Origin: Gammaproteobacteria bacterium
GTDB lineage: Bacteria; Pseudomonadota; Gammaproteobacteria; JAJPIJ01
Assembly (NCBI GenBank): GCA_022071965.1
Contig: JAJVIQ010000004.1
Location: 186,001 to 250,000, forward strand
Direction: 5' to 3'
DNA length: 64,000 nt
In this document: positions 1 through 7,679 of the stretch, piece after piece
How positions within the stretch are numbered: position 1 is the first letter of the stretch
How the letters are laid out: each line of letters begins with the position of its first letter
Notes under the pieces: model-generated
Database searches by the model: none
What the model was told of the DNA's origin: nothing
The model's input: the letters and a program-made list of their open reading frames with translations, nothing else
Made by a program: the position numbers and the translations under genes

Positions 1-156
1 GCCGCCCGGCGTGGTGCGGCCGCTGTCCACGCGCAGCGATCCTCGACCCGCGCCGTCGGCGAATCCTCCGAAGCCGCCGGCGGCGTCCGACCAGCAGCAC
101 TGCCGCCTCGCCGATGAGCCGGTCTCATTACTGATGCCCTGAAGGCGTCCGGGAGT
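1..156. other. Unassigned left edge
   Basis: No gene could be assigned. On the minus strand the frame of the neighbouring 246-aa gene continues open after its stop codon to the window edge and would give a glycine-rich peptide, but no start codon is seen. A short open frame also begins with ATG just left of position 132 on the minus strand. The stretch may hold the start of a further gene of the same operon lying outside the window. Confidence 0.3.
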
Positions 157-897
157 TCAGGGCACCACGTTCAGCACCGGGCCGCGGTGGCTGGCGATCT
201 GAGCCGCGGGGGGCAGCAGCAGCACCCGGCTGTGCAGCTCGTAGCGACCCACGGCCGGCAGTGTGAACGTGTGGTGATCGGTGTACTCGTAGACCCGGGG
301 CTCGAGGTGACCCTCCTTGGCGGCGAGCAGGGCGGGTTCGCGTTTTTCGAGATCGACGGCGTAGGTCTCGATGCGGTAGGGCACTCGCTGTCGGGCCAGC
401 GCCCCCGCCTGCGCGCCCGTCAGCCGGAAGCGGACCTCGGCCCTCGGCGGATGATCGGGCGTCGTCTCCGCAAACCGAACCTGCAGCACCTCGATCCGCG
501 GCGCCCGCGTCACCTCGTGCACGGCATCCCGGGCGGTGGCGCCGATCGTGAGTCGGACGGCTGCAGGCAGCTTCACCCTGGCCATGATCCAGTCCGCCCA
601 GCGCTCGCGTTCCGGCGGCGCGAGCACCGTCTCCTCGCCGGAGTCGGCGTCATAGATGCGCACCAACCAGTCGGATCGGCCCCGGCGATCGGTGCAGCCG
701 TCGAAGAAGACGATGAACTCGCCCAGCGTCTGCGCCTCCGGTACCCGATCGGGCCGGGCATGCGATATCGGTGCGTCCGGTCGCGGCGGGGTCTTGTCAG
801 GCGCCGCGGCCCGGGACGGGCCTTGTTCCGTGCTGTGGGGGATGCGTGTCATGCCGTACGAGCCCGAAAGCGGTCTCTTGCGCGGTAGGCGCCTCAC
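157..897 (-). CDS. Unrecognised 246-aa protein of the protease operon
   Basis: Function not recognised. The protein has no signal peptide or membrane segment. Residues 1-60 are rich in Pro, Arg and Ala and probably disordered. The rest alternates short hydrophobic stretches with charged loops, as expected of a beta-rich soluble domain, and ends in GPVLNVVP. The start is GTG, and its last two bases lie within the TGA stop of the 88-aa gene upstream (GTGA overlap), so the two are probably translationally coupled. It is the last visible gene of a minus-strand series with a trypsin-like protease, which suggests a shared process, possibly as a substrate or partner. That role is inference only. Confidence 0.6.
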   Translation of the reverse strand: MRRLPRKRPLSGSYGMTRIPHSTEQGPSRAAAPDKTPPRPDAPISHARPDRVPEAQTLGEFIVFFDGCTDRRGRSDWLVRIYDADSGEETVLAPPERERWADWIMARVKLPAAVRLTIGATARDAVHEVTRAPRIEVLQVRFAETTPDHPPRAEVRFRLTGAQAGALARQRVPYRIETYAVDLEKREPALLAAKEGHLEPRVYEYTDHHTFTLPAVGRYELHSRVLLLPPAAQIASHRGPVLNVVP

Positions 898-1160
898 TCG
901 GGACGGTAATCCGCGGCAACGACGATCACGGGCACGCCGTTCACGCGATCGGGAAAGGCCGCGCGCGCGGAGGGTGGCGCATGCGGGTCCACGTGGATGC
1001 GCACCGCGATCACCCCGCCCGCCTTGCCGAGATCGATCAATTTCACCGCGGGATCGCCCAGGTACCGTGCCGCGAGCGCCTCCCGGGCCTTCCGCGCCCG
1101 CTGCATCGGAGTGGTCGTGATCGGCATCATGGCGCGTGGCGTCGACGTGGGCGTTCGCAT
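894..1160 (-). CDS. Small protein paralogous to the protease N-terminal domain
   Basis: An 88-aa protein without signal peptide. Residues about 22-60 align by eye with residues 10-55 of the trypsin-like protease encoded just upstream: both read a(R)xAL, then DPxVxLIDxG, then AVRxHV. It therefore looks like a free-standing copy of the protease N-terminal domain, for example an inhibitor, chaperone or oligomerisation partner; this is inference. It starts 16 bases after the protease stop codon and overlaps the next gene by GTGA. Later in-frame ATG codons make the exact start uncertain. The biochemical role is unknown. Confidence 0.6.
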   Translation of the reverse strand: MRTPTSTPRAMMPITTTPMQRARKAREALAARYLGDPAVKLIDLGKAGGVIAVRIHVDPHAPPSARAAFPDRVNGVPVIVVAADYRPE

Positions 1161-1176
1161 GCCTGCCCGGGCCGGC

Positions 1177-2157
1177 TCAGACGACGACGGCGACTTTCAA
1201 TGCGTTCAGCACCGCTGGCATGTCCATGGCGAGGGCCGTCTCCGGCGCGTCGCTGCCGGCGAAGTGCAGTCCGACGGCTCGCCGGCTCCCCACATCCAGC
1301 CACCAGGATCCGGAATCTCCGCCGGCGCTGACCTCGCTGCCCGCGGCCGGCGGCTCGATGGTGACGACCCGTTTGATGACGCGCTGAATGCCGCCGTAGG
1401 TCAGCTTCGCCTCGCCCTCGATGCCCACCACCGCACCGTGGGTGACGGCCGTGCGTCGACCGGATTTCACGGTGCGCATGTCCAGGTCCGCGCTTCCCAC
1501 GCCGCGCACCGGGCCCAGCTGCAGCTGATCGTTGAGGAGCTCGCGCCTGCCCGTCAGTGCCGCCACGGCCGCGTCGAGATTGGCGGCCATGGCGTCGCGG
1601 GTCAGGGCGGCGACGGCGTCGGCCGCGGTGCCGCCGTCCAGCCGGCCGGGTTGAACGATGCGCTGGCCCGCGCGCGCGCGCCACGCCGCGACGAGCACGT
1701 GCCAGTTGCTCAGGATCATTTCCGCGCCGCTCGCACGATCGGCCACCAGGCCGCCGAGGGTCGCATAGGCATTGTGATATTCGTCCGAGATGCTGATCCC
1801 GCCGCGCAAAGGGTCTGCGCGGCGGGCGCGCGCGTTCCTCGACGTGGGTCGCCACGCATACGCCCACGGCCAGAGATGGGTCCGGTAAGTGGCCTCGATC
1901 ACGTCGGTAGGGAATCCTTCGATCGCGCGCGGTATGCTGGCGGTGGTCGTTCCCCGCAGCAACGCCGATTCGAGCGCGTACCCCGCCAGCTTGCGGCGTA
2001 CGTGCACGCGGACCGCCAGTTCCTCGCACATGATTCGTCCGCCGCGCCTCGGGCGACCGAAGTCGATCAGGGTCACGTTGGGGTCGTAGAGGTGATCTCC
2101 CGTCGCCTTGCGCAGCGCACGCCGCGCGCAACCCATGGTCACGGCATCTGGTTGCAT
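1177..2157 (-). CDS. Trypsin-like (chymotrypsin-fold) serine protease
   Basis: A 326-aa protein with a plausible catalytic triad: His153 in SNWHV, Asp195 in NLDAAVA and Ser282 in GGDSGS. A KSGRRTAVTHG segment and the VGLHFAG strand are typical of trypsin-like folds such as the Nal1-type group. There is no signal peptide, so it probably acts in the cytoplasm or leaves by another route. The N-terminal 110 residues form an extra domain that recurs as the 88-aa protein downstream. A good ribosome binding site (GGGAGG, 7 bases from ATG) supports the start. It follows the 232-aa gene by 84 bases and is probably co-transcribed. Peptidase activity is likely; the substrate is unknown. Confidence 0.8.
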   Translation of the reverse strand: MQPDAVTMGCARRALRKATGDHLYDPNVTLIDFGRPRRGGRIMCEELAVRVHVRRKLAGYALESALLRGTTTASIPRAIEGFPTDVIEATYRTHLWPWAYAWRPTSRNARARRADPLRGGISISDEYHNAYATLGGLVADRASGAEMILSNWHVLVAAWRARAGQRIVQPGRLDGGTAADAVAALTRDAMAANLDAAVAALTGRRELLNDQLQLGPVRGVGSADLDMRTVKSGRRTAVTHGAVVGIEGEAKLTYGGIQRVIKRVVTIEPPAAGSEVSAGGDSGSWWLDVGSRRAVGLHFAGSDAPETALAMDMPAVLNALKVAVVV

Positions 2158-2241
2158 GGTCCTGCCTCCCTGACGCCATCCCGGGCGAAGGGTCCGGCCG
2201 GATGGCCGGACCCGGTTGGCGCTCCCGGCCGCCCGCGGTCG

Positions 2242-2940
2242 CTACGGATAGACCTGGAAGCGTATCGGGACGTCGAACTGCAGGCCCGGCGGGCCGCTGA
2301 TGAACAGGTCGGGATCGATGTCGTCGACCGCGCGCGCGTAGCCTGCGAACTGCGGCGCATTGACGAATGGCGGCGCCGCGCCAAGGATGCGTGCGGAGAT
2401 GTTCATCTCGTACAGACCGGGCGTCAGGCCGGTGAAGGCCAGCACGTCGACATAGGCGAACGTGCCGGGAACGAGGCCCGGGGCGTTGTGCGGATGGACG
2501 ACGTTCATGTCGGCCTGGCCGATGCTCCAGGACGTCACGTTGCCGGTCTGGTAGCGCACCTCGTAGGGCAGGGCAAAGTTCGCGAGAACCTGCGCGGCGC
2601 TCATGCCGGGCGCGACGAGGAGGAACGGATTCAGGAACAGGATGGTCCCGACGAACGCCGTTTCCCCGACCTTGATCACCTGGTGCGGCAGCAGCGGTCC
2701 GTTCACGGCGATCGGCTGGATCGGCCCGATGCCAAACAGATTCCACCAGCCCGCGGGTTCCGCGATCTCAGGCGCCGCGCGCGCCATCGCCTCGTCCAGG
2801 GCGCTCTTGACGCGTGCCTCCAGCTCCGCCTGGATGTCCTGCGCCGTCAACGCCGTGGGGGGCGCGGCTTCCGCTACCTGTGCCGTCGCGCCGCCCATGC
2901 CCTTGTGCATCGTAAGTTCAGGTTTGCGTACTGCAGCCAT
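2242..2940 (-). CDS. Unrecognised 232-aa protein, first gene of the protease operon
   Basis: Function not recognised. The ATG at 2938-2940 is chosen over an upstream in-frame ATG because AAGAGGAGG lies 5 bases before it. Residues 1-60 are Ala-rich and partly helical. From about residue 65 the sequence alternates hydrophobic strands with Gly/Pro turns (GPLLPHQVIKVGE, FVGTILFLNPF, LTPGLYEMNISARIL) and ends in a strand, FDVPIRFQVYP, which suggests an immunoglobulin-like beta sandwich. There is no classical signal peptide. The strong ribosome binding site suggests it is the most abundant product of this group. It could be a structural or exported partner of the protease next door, which is inference. 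Confidence 0.65.
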   Translation of the reverse strand: MAAVRKPELTMHKGMGGATAQVAEAAPPTALTAQDIQAELEARVKSALDEAMARAAPEIAEPAGWWNLFGIGPIQPIAVNGPLLPHQVIKVGETAFVGTILFLNPFLLVAPGMSAAQVLANFALPYEVRYQTGNVTSWSIGQADMNVVHPHNAPGLVPGTFAYVDVLAFTGLTPGLYEMNISARILGAAPPFVNAPQFAGYARAVDDIDPDLFISGPPGLQFDVPIRFQVYP

Positions 2941-3165
2941 ATGAACCTCCTCTTGGTCTGATTCCCGTCCGCGCGCACGCAGACTCATACGTCGGTCGAC
3001 ACGCATGCCTGCGGCCGAGGAGTGGAGTCTGGACCGCTCTGCTCAAGCCGCGGTCATTGGCGGCTCAATCGGCGACGGTGCGGGAATTGACCGGCGGCGC
3101 GCCGCGATGGGCGGAAGTCCGCCGTGGAGGCCGAATGGGGGCGGACGCGGAGTCCTGGCGGGATC

Positions 3166-4437
3166 TCAGCTCGAGTGGGCGATGCGCCGATACAGCGCGA
3201 CGGTCTCCTGGGATGGCGTGAGGCCGGATCGCGAGCGCAGGGCGCCGTCGCAGAGATGGAACTGGCGCACGGCGAGATAGCGCTGGCCCTGCGCGAGATA
3301 GCACTGCATCAACTGCCGGTGCGCGTTCTCGTAGCACGGATCGACATTGAGCACCTTCTGGCAGAGGGTGACGGCGGCGGTCGGCGCGCCTCGCTCGAAG
3401 TACAGCGTGCTCAGGCGGCTGGCGGCCTCCAGGTATGCCTGCTCCAGGTACTGGCGCTGCGATTCCGCCCAGTCCGCGTAGAGATCGTCTTCCATGAAGC
3501 GCCCCTGGTAGAGGCTCTCCGCCACGCCGTACTCCTGCATCGCTTCCTCGAGTCGAGCCGCGCCCTCGCATCGGCGCGCGTTGCGCAGGTGGGCCTCGAA
3601 CTCCTCGGCGTCCACCCACAACGCGAGCGCCGAATTGAACTCGTAACAGTTCTCGTGCGACAGGATGTATCGATGGTTGCCGTCATGCTCGCGCAGCGAC
3701 TTGCGCAGCGAGTAGATCGCCTGATGCAGGTTACGGCGCGCGGCGACGGCGTCCGCCTCGGGCCAGAACACGTCCATGAGCGTCTCGCGGCTTACCTTCC
3801 GGCCGTGATGGGCCACCAGGTACTTGAGGACTGCGAGGCCTTTCAGGCCGGACCATTCCTCGATGAGGACGCCGTTGTGGAAGACGCGGAAGGAACCGAG
3901 GCAATAGACCTCCAGCGCCGGGGCGCCGGCGCGGGCCGTGCCCGGATTGCACGCGGCGGCGCGCGACACCGTCAGAGCGCAGCGTTCGGGCGCGGACTGA
4001 ACGCGGTACGTATCCATTCCCGGCGGCTCCGGGCGGGCCTCCCGGACCTGCGCCGGCCGATACGACGCGGGACCCGGCGCGAGGGGGGCGGGTGCCGCAT
4101 GACCCAGGGCGTACGTCCTGCGCGGGGCGTCCAGGTGCCACTCCGCGATCTGCAGCAGATCGAGCAGCTCTGCGAGCAGTTCGCCCTCACGCGCGCTGGC
4201 GAGATCGTGGGCCCGCCGGTGCCAATGCGCCTCGTGGCGACACAGACGGCAGGCGCTGGCGATGTCGCAGGCGATCTCGATGAGGCACGCGCAATCCGGG
4301 GTGCCGCTGCGCTCGCTGGCAACGAGCGCCTGGCGCAGGGCCTCCGCGCCGTGTCGATAATCGCCGGCCTTGAGGAAACGCGTGGCCGAGTAGCACAGAA
4401 ACTCGACCCGGGAGGTCTGGCTCTCCCTGTCTTCCAT
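3166..4437 (-). CDS. BTAD/SARP-type transcriptional activator
   Basis: A 423-aa regulator. Residues about 1-110 are helical and His/Cys-rich, resembling TPR-like sensing helices. Residues 175-268 form an OmpR-like winged helix (LEVYCLGSFRVF start, RRNLHQAIYSLRKSLR recognition region). Residues 275-420 form the bacterial transcriptional activator domain (BTAD), with TPR-like repeats. Family members activate nearby genes. The chosen ATG has GGAGGA 7 bases upstream; an ATG 22 codons earlier lacks this. Its position directly upstream of the protease genes on the same strand (225-bp gap) suggests it controls them. Unlike AfsR it has no NB-ARC ATPase. Confidence 0.8.
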   Translation of the reverse strand: MEDRESQTSRVEFLCYSATRFLKAGDYRHGAEALRQALVASERSGTPDCACLIEIACDIASACRLCRHEAHWHRRAHDLASAREGELLAELLDLLQIAEWHLDAPRRTYALGHAAPAPLAPGPASYRPAQVREARPEPPGMDTYRVQSAPERCALTVSRAAACNPGTARAGAPALEVYCLGSFRVFHNGVLIEEWSGLKGLAVLKYLVAHHGRKVSRETLMDVFWPEADAVAARRNLHQAIYSLRKSLREHDGNHRYILSHENCYEFNSALALWVDAEEFEAHLRNARRCEGAARLEEAMQEYGVAESLYQGRFMEDDLYADWAESQRQYLEQAYLEAASRLSTLYFERGAPTAAVTLCQKVLNVDPCYENAHRQLMQCYLAQGQRYLAVRQFHLCDGALRSRSGLTPSQETVALYRRIAHSS

Positions 4438-4792
4438 GGAAACATCCTCCGTCCCCCACCTGCGCGGCGGAAGCGAGGCATTCGGGGGAGGCCTATTTGC
4501 CAATAGCTTCTGGAATCCTAGTCATCCCGATCGGACAACTCAATGAAGGAGATCGGAACTGGTGTACAGAAGCCGCGGCTGCTCCTCGCGCGCAAGGCGG
4601 CGAGGCGCGCCGGCGGATGGTCCCGTACGCCCCGGGGACCGGCTCCGGCGCCTGCCCGTCGGGAGCCCCTCGACGGCGGAGGGTGCCGGCTGGCGGTTCG
4701 CAGGTGGCGGAAGCTCATGACTTCGATCAACTTGAAAAGCGCGCGGGCGGCCATATTTGTTTCGACGTGTTCCACTGACGAGGAGGTGTGGC
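4438..4792. other. Divergent intergenic region, regulator / hsp20
   Basis: This 355-bp stretch separates the BTAD regulator (leftward) from hsp20 (rightward). Its right end contains the sigma-32-like promoter and ribosome binding site of hsp20. Its left end contains the GGAGGA ribosome binding site of the regulator and presumably its promoter, in a slightly AT-richer tract near 4495-4560. No convincing gene was found between them. Confidence 0.6.
4731..4758 (+). promoter_or_regulatory. Sigma-32-like heat-shock promoter of hsp20
   Basis: CTTGAAA at 4731-4737 matches the sigma-32 -35 element exactly. GGCCATATTT at 4749-4758 resembles the -10 element CCCCATNT in six of its eight positions. The spacing is at the short end of the accepted range. 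Transcription would start near 4764, about 30 bases before the hsp20 ATG. The match fits a heat-shock gene; activity has not been shown. Confidence 0.6.
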
Positions 4793-5302
4793 ATGGCAGA
4801 CGAGAAAAAGTCGGAAGAGAAAAAGGAGGCGGAGGGCAGGGAGCTCGCCCGCCGGGGCGGATGGATGAGCCCGTTCGAGGAGTTTGAGCGATTCTTCGAG
4901 GACGCCTGGCCCGATCGCTGGCCGAGCCTGTTCCGGGGCAACTGGCCGCAACTGGGCCGCCTGCGCCCGCCGTTCGAAGGCCGCTGGCCCAAGGTCGACG
5001 TGATCGATCGCGACGAGGAGGTCCTCGTGCGCGCCGAGTTGCCCGGCGTGAAGAAAGAGGACCTGGACGTGACGATGACCGACACGACGGTGACCATCAA
5101 GGCGAGCACCAAGGCCGAGGAGAAGGAGGAGAAGGGGCAGTATTACCGCCGCGAGCTGAGCCAGGGCGAATTCCAGCGTGTCATCACCCTGCCGCATGAG
5201 GTCAATGGTGACGAGGCCAGGGCGACGTTCAAGGATGGCGTGCTGGAACTCAGCATCCCGAAGGTGAAGCGCACGCCGCGCAAGTCCGTGAAGGTCGAGT
5301 AA
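4793..5302 (+). CDS. Small heat-shock protein, Hsp20 family
   Basis: A 169-aa Hsp20/alpha-crystallin chaperone that holds unfolding proteins in the cytoplasm. The N-terminal arm begins with a charged Lys/Glu stretch and contains the WMSPFEEFERFF motif common in class A bacterial Hsp20. The alpha-crystallin domain spans roughly residues 65-160 (KVDVIDRDEEVLVRAELPG, FKDGVLELSIPK). The C-terminal tail is short and lacks an obvious I-X-I motif. The start has AGGAGGTG 4 bases upstream. A sigma-32-like promoter precedes it. The gene stands alone between a divergent regulator and a convergent phosphatase gene. Confidence 0.93.
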   Translation: MADEKKSEEKKEAEGRELARRGGWMSPFEEFERFFEDAWPDRWPSLFRGNWPQLGRLRPPFEGRWPKVDVIDRDEEVLVRAELPGVKKEDLDVTMTDTTVTIKASTKAEEKEEKGQYYRRELSQGEFQRVITLPHEVNGDEARATFKDGVLELSIPKVKRTPRKSVKVE

Positions 5303-5312
5303 TCACGCAGCG

Positions 5313-5345
5313 CCCGCGCGCGACGCATGCCCGGGCGCGCGCGGG
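5313..5345. terminator. Hairpin between convergent genes
   Basis: Ten-base arms at 5313-5322 and 5336-5345 pair perfectly (CCCGCGCGCG with its complement) around a 13-base loop. The hairpin lies 10 bases after the hsp20 stop and just before the stop of the convergent phosphatase gene, so it could end transcription from both sides. There is no T-tract. Confidence 0.45.
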
Positions 5346-5347
5346 GT

Positions 5348-7573
5348 TCACGAGGGTTCCCCGACCGGCTGCCCGGACACGGGGCGCGGCAGGCCCTGTT
5401 CGCGCAGTCGCAACACGACGAGCGTGAGGTCGTCGGTCTGCGGGGTGCCGCCGCGAAACTCCTGCAGCGCCTCGGTGATCGCGCCGCAGATCTCCGCGGC
5501 GGGGAGCCCCGCGTGCGTCCGCAACAGCCGCTTCAGCCGCTCCTTGCCGAAGGCCTCGTCCGCGGCGTTGTGCGTGTCCCAGACGCCGTCGGTTCCCATC
5601 AGCACGACGTCGCCGGCGGCGCCGTGGAAGGGCGTGCATTCCCGATAGTGCCAGCCGGCGTCCACGCCGAGCGGAATGTCGTCGCCGGCAAGCTCGTGCA
5701 TGGAGCCGTCGGCGGGGCGATACAGCAGGGCGGGGTCGTGCCCGGCGCTGCTCCAGCGCAGGGTAGAGGTCGCGGGGTCCACGACGAGGTAGAAGAGCGT
5801 CATGAATCGGCCCGCGTGCACGTCGTCGGCGAGCCGCTCGTTGATGGCCGCCATGACCTCCGAGAGCGTGCGTGACTGCGGCGCGAAGGCGTGCAGCAGC
5901 GCCCTGGCCGTGGCCATCAGCAGGGCCGAGGCGATGCCGTGGCCGGAGACATCGCCGATGGCGATCCCCACCGGATCGGAGTCGGCATGGCCCAGCGCCA
6001 GGAAGTCGTAGTAGTCACCGCCGGTCTCCTCGCAGTAGATGGTCACGCCGGCCATGTCCAGTCGCGATCGCGACGGCGGCCGTACGGGAATGAGGTTCTG
6101 CTGCACCTCGCGCGCCAGCCGTATGCCCTCGACGTGACGAAAACGTTCCTTCAGATGCGGGACCATGTGATTGAAGGCATTGCCGAGCATCTCCAGCTCG
6201 TCGCCGGTGGTGATGCGCGCACGCGCGTCGAAGTCGCCGGAGGTCACCCGGTGCGTGGCCTGGACCAGCTGCTGCAGGGGGCGGTTGATGGCCCGGGCGG
6301 CAAGGAGGGCGGCGATCACGGCGGCGGCGATGAGCGGTATGCCGAGCGCGAGTACGGTGCGCAGCTGCATCCCGGTGTGCTCCAGCGCCTCGACCCGCGC
6401 CATCTCCGCCAGCGCCACCGCGCGGGCGTAGGGCAGCACGATCACCAGCCAGGTGTCCGACTTGCCGATCGGTCGATACGCCCACAGCGCGTCGCCGTCA
6501 CGGGATCGCGCCCGCACCATGCCCGGCCTGCGCGCCTGCAGGTCGGCGGCCAGGTTTCGCGCCTGCTCCAGGCTGCCGGGCTCGAGCCATTCGGGCGCGA
6601 ACTCCGTCTTCCAGTCACGATGCCGCGTGTCGTAGGTCTGCCGCGCCAGGATGCGCAGCGGACCCCTGCCGGTGCCGCGATCGGTCTCCGGTGAGGCCAG
6701 GAACACGGCGCTGTCGGAGGTCCAGCCGGAGGGCAGCGGCAGGCCCGCGAGGTAGGCGTCCACGGGAAGATCGATGGCGGTGACGCCGAGGAGGCGGTGG
6801 TCGCCGTCGTGCAGCGGCATCGACACGGTGACGATGACCTGGCGCGTGGAGGCGTCGACCTGCGGCGGGTGCCAGAGCAGCTGCCTGGACTGGCCTTGGG
6901 TGCGATACCAGGAGCGTGTGCGGGGGTCGTAGTCCGCGGGGTATCCGCCGTGGGCGGGATACACCGAATGCAGGCCCGATTCCAGGGTCGTGTATTGCCA
7001 GAGGATGCGATCCCTGTAAGGCGCGTTCAGCGTGCGGTAGACGTCGGTCATGCCGGCGAGCCTGGCGAGCACCGTGGAGAACGCGCCGGCGTCGCTGCCG
7101 ACCGGCAGGCGAAAGGCCTGCGTATCGTAGGAGACGGGTACGGCCGTCCCCGCGCCGGCGTCGCCCTCGCGCAGATGCTTGCGCGAGGGCATCAGCGTCA
7201 CGCGCGGATCGGCGCGATCGATGTCGGTGTCGAAGATCGGAGCGAGGAACGGTGTTGAGGGGCGGGGCGCGGTCAGCAGCAGCTCCGCCTCGCGTGCCTG
7301 GCGCGCGACCAGCAGTTCCAGCACCTCGTTCTGGCGCTGGATGAGCAGCGCGTAGTTGTCCGCCGTCAGCGCGAGCTGCTCGCGGGCCTGCTCCGCCAGG
7401 CCTCTGTGCGCCTGCGCCGCCAGCGTGATCCCGAGATCGCGCAGCGTGCGGTAATCGATCCAGGTGATGAAGAGCAGCGGCGGCAACGTGATGCCCAACA
7501 GGAGCGCCAGCAGCTTGGTCCGTATGCGCCACCGGACGGGCTGCGTTGCGATGGGAGGGATGGACCTGGCCAT
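5348..7573 (-). CDS. Membrane sensor PP2C (SpoIIE-type) serine phosphatase
   Basis: A 741-aa inner-membrane protein. A transmembrane segment at 20-38 is followed by a large periplasmic dCache-like sensor (DPRTRSWYR at 217-225), a second transmembrane segment at about 405-427, HAMP at 428-480 and a SpoIIE/RsbU phosphatase domain at about 505-735. The metal-binding motifs GGDYYD (518-523) and GDVSGHG (540-546) and the later TDGVWD and TDDLTL motifs are intact. Such enzymes dephosphorylate anti-sigma antagonists in partner-switching pathways. No RsbV or RsbW-like partner is present nearby, so the target must be encoded elsewhere. The gene is monocistronic and convergent with hsp20. Confidence 0.88.
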   Translation of the reverse strand: MARSIPPIATQPVRWRIRTKLLALLLGITLPPLLFITWIDYRTLRDLGITLAAQAHRGLAEQAREQLALTADNYALLIQRQNEVLELLVARQAREAELLLTAPRPSTPFLAPIFDTDIDRADPRVTLMPSRKHLREGDAGAGTAVPVSYDTQAFRLPVGSDAGAFSTVLARLAGMTDVYRTLNAPYRDRILWQYTTLESGLHSVYPAHGGYPADYDPRTRSWYRTQGQSRQLLWHPPQVDASTRQVIVTVSMPLHDGDHRLLGVTAIDLPVDAYLAGLPLPSGWTSDSAVFLASPETDRGTGRGPLRILARQTYDTRHRDWKTEFAPEWLEPGSLEQARNLAADLQARRPGMVRARSRDGDALWAYRPIGKSDTWLVIVLPYARAVALAEMARVEALEHTGMQLRTVLALGIPLIAAAVIAALLAARAINRPLQQLVQATHRVTSGDFDARARITTGDELEMLGNAFNHMVPHLKERFRHVEGIRLAREVQQNLIPVRPPSRSRLDMAGVTIYCEETGGDYYDFLALGHADSDPVGIAIGDVSGHGIASALLMATARALLHAFAPQSRTLSEVMAAINERLADDVHAGRFMTLFYLVVDPATSTLRWSSAGHDPALLYRPADGSMHELAGDDIPLGVDAGWHYRECTPFHGAAGDVVLMGTDGVWDTHNAADEAFGKERLKRLLRTHAGLPAAEICGAITEALQEFRGGTPQTDDLTLVVLRLREQGLPRPVSGQPVGEPS

Positions 7574-7679
7574 CGGCCCATTCTAAAGAAAACGGTGCGG
7601 TGGCTGATCGACGCGGCGGGCGGGCCGGTGGATCGGCGCCCACTCGGGGCGCGCGCCGCCGCCCGCCGCGCAGGGTCCG

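Noticed and set aside
2139-2165. GGCATCTGGTTGCATGG as a sigma54 promoter
   Set aside because: GG and GC are 11, not 12, bases apart and the site overlaps the protease start on the other strand.
997-2961. 654-codon open frame on the plus strand
   Set aside because: Antisense to the protease and its neighbours, which have catalytic motifs and ribosome binding sites.
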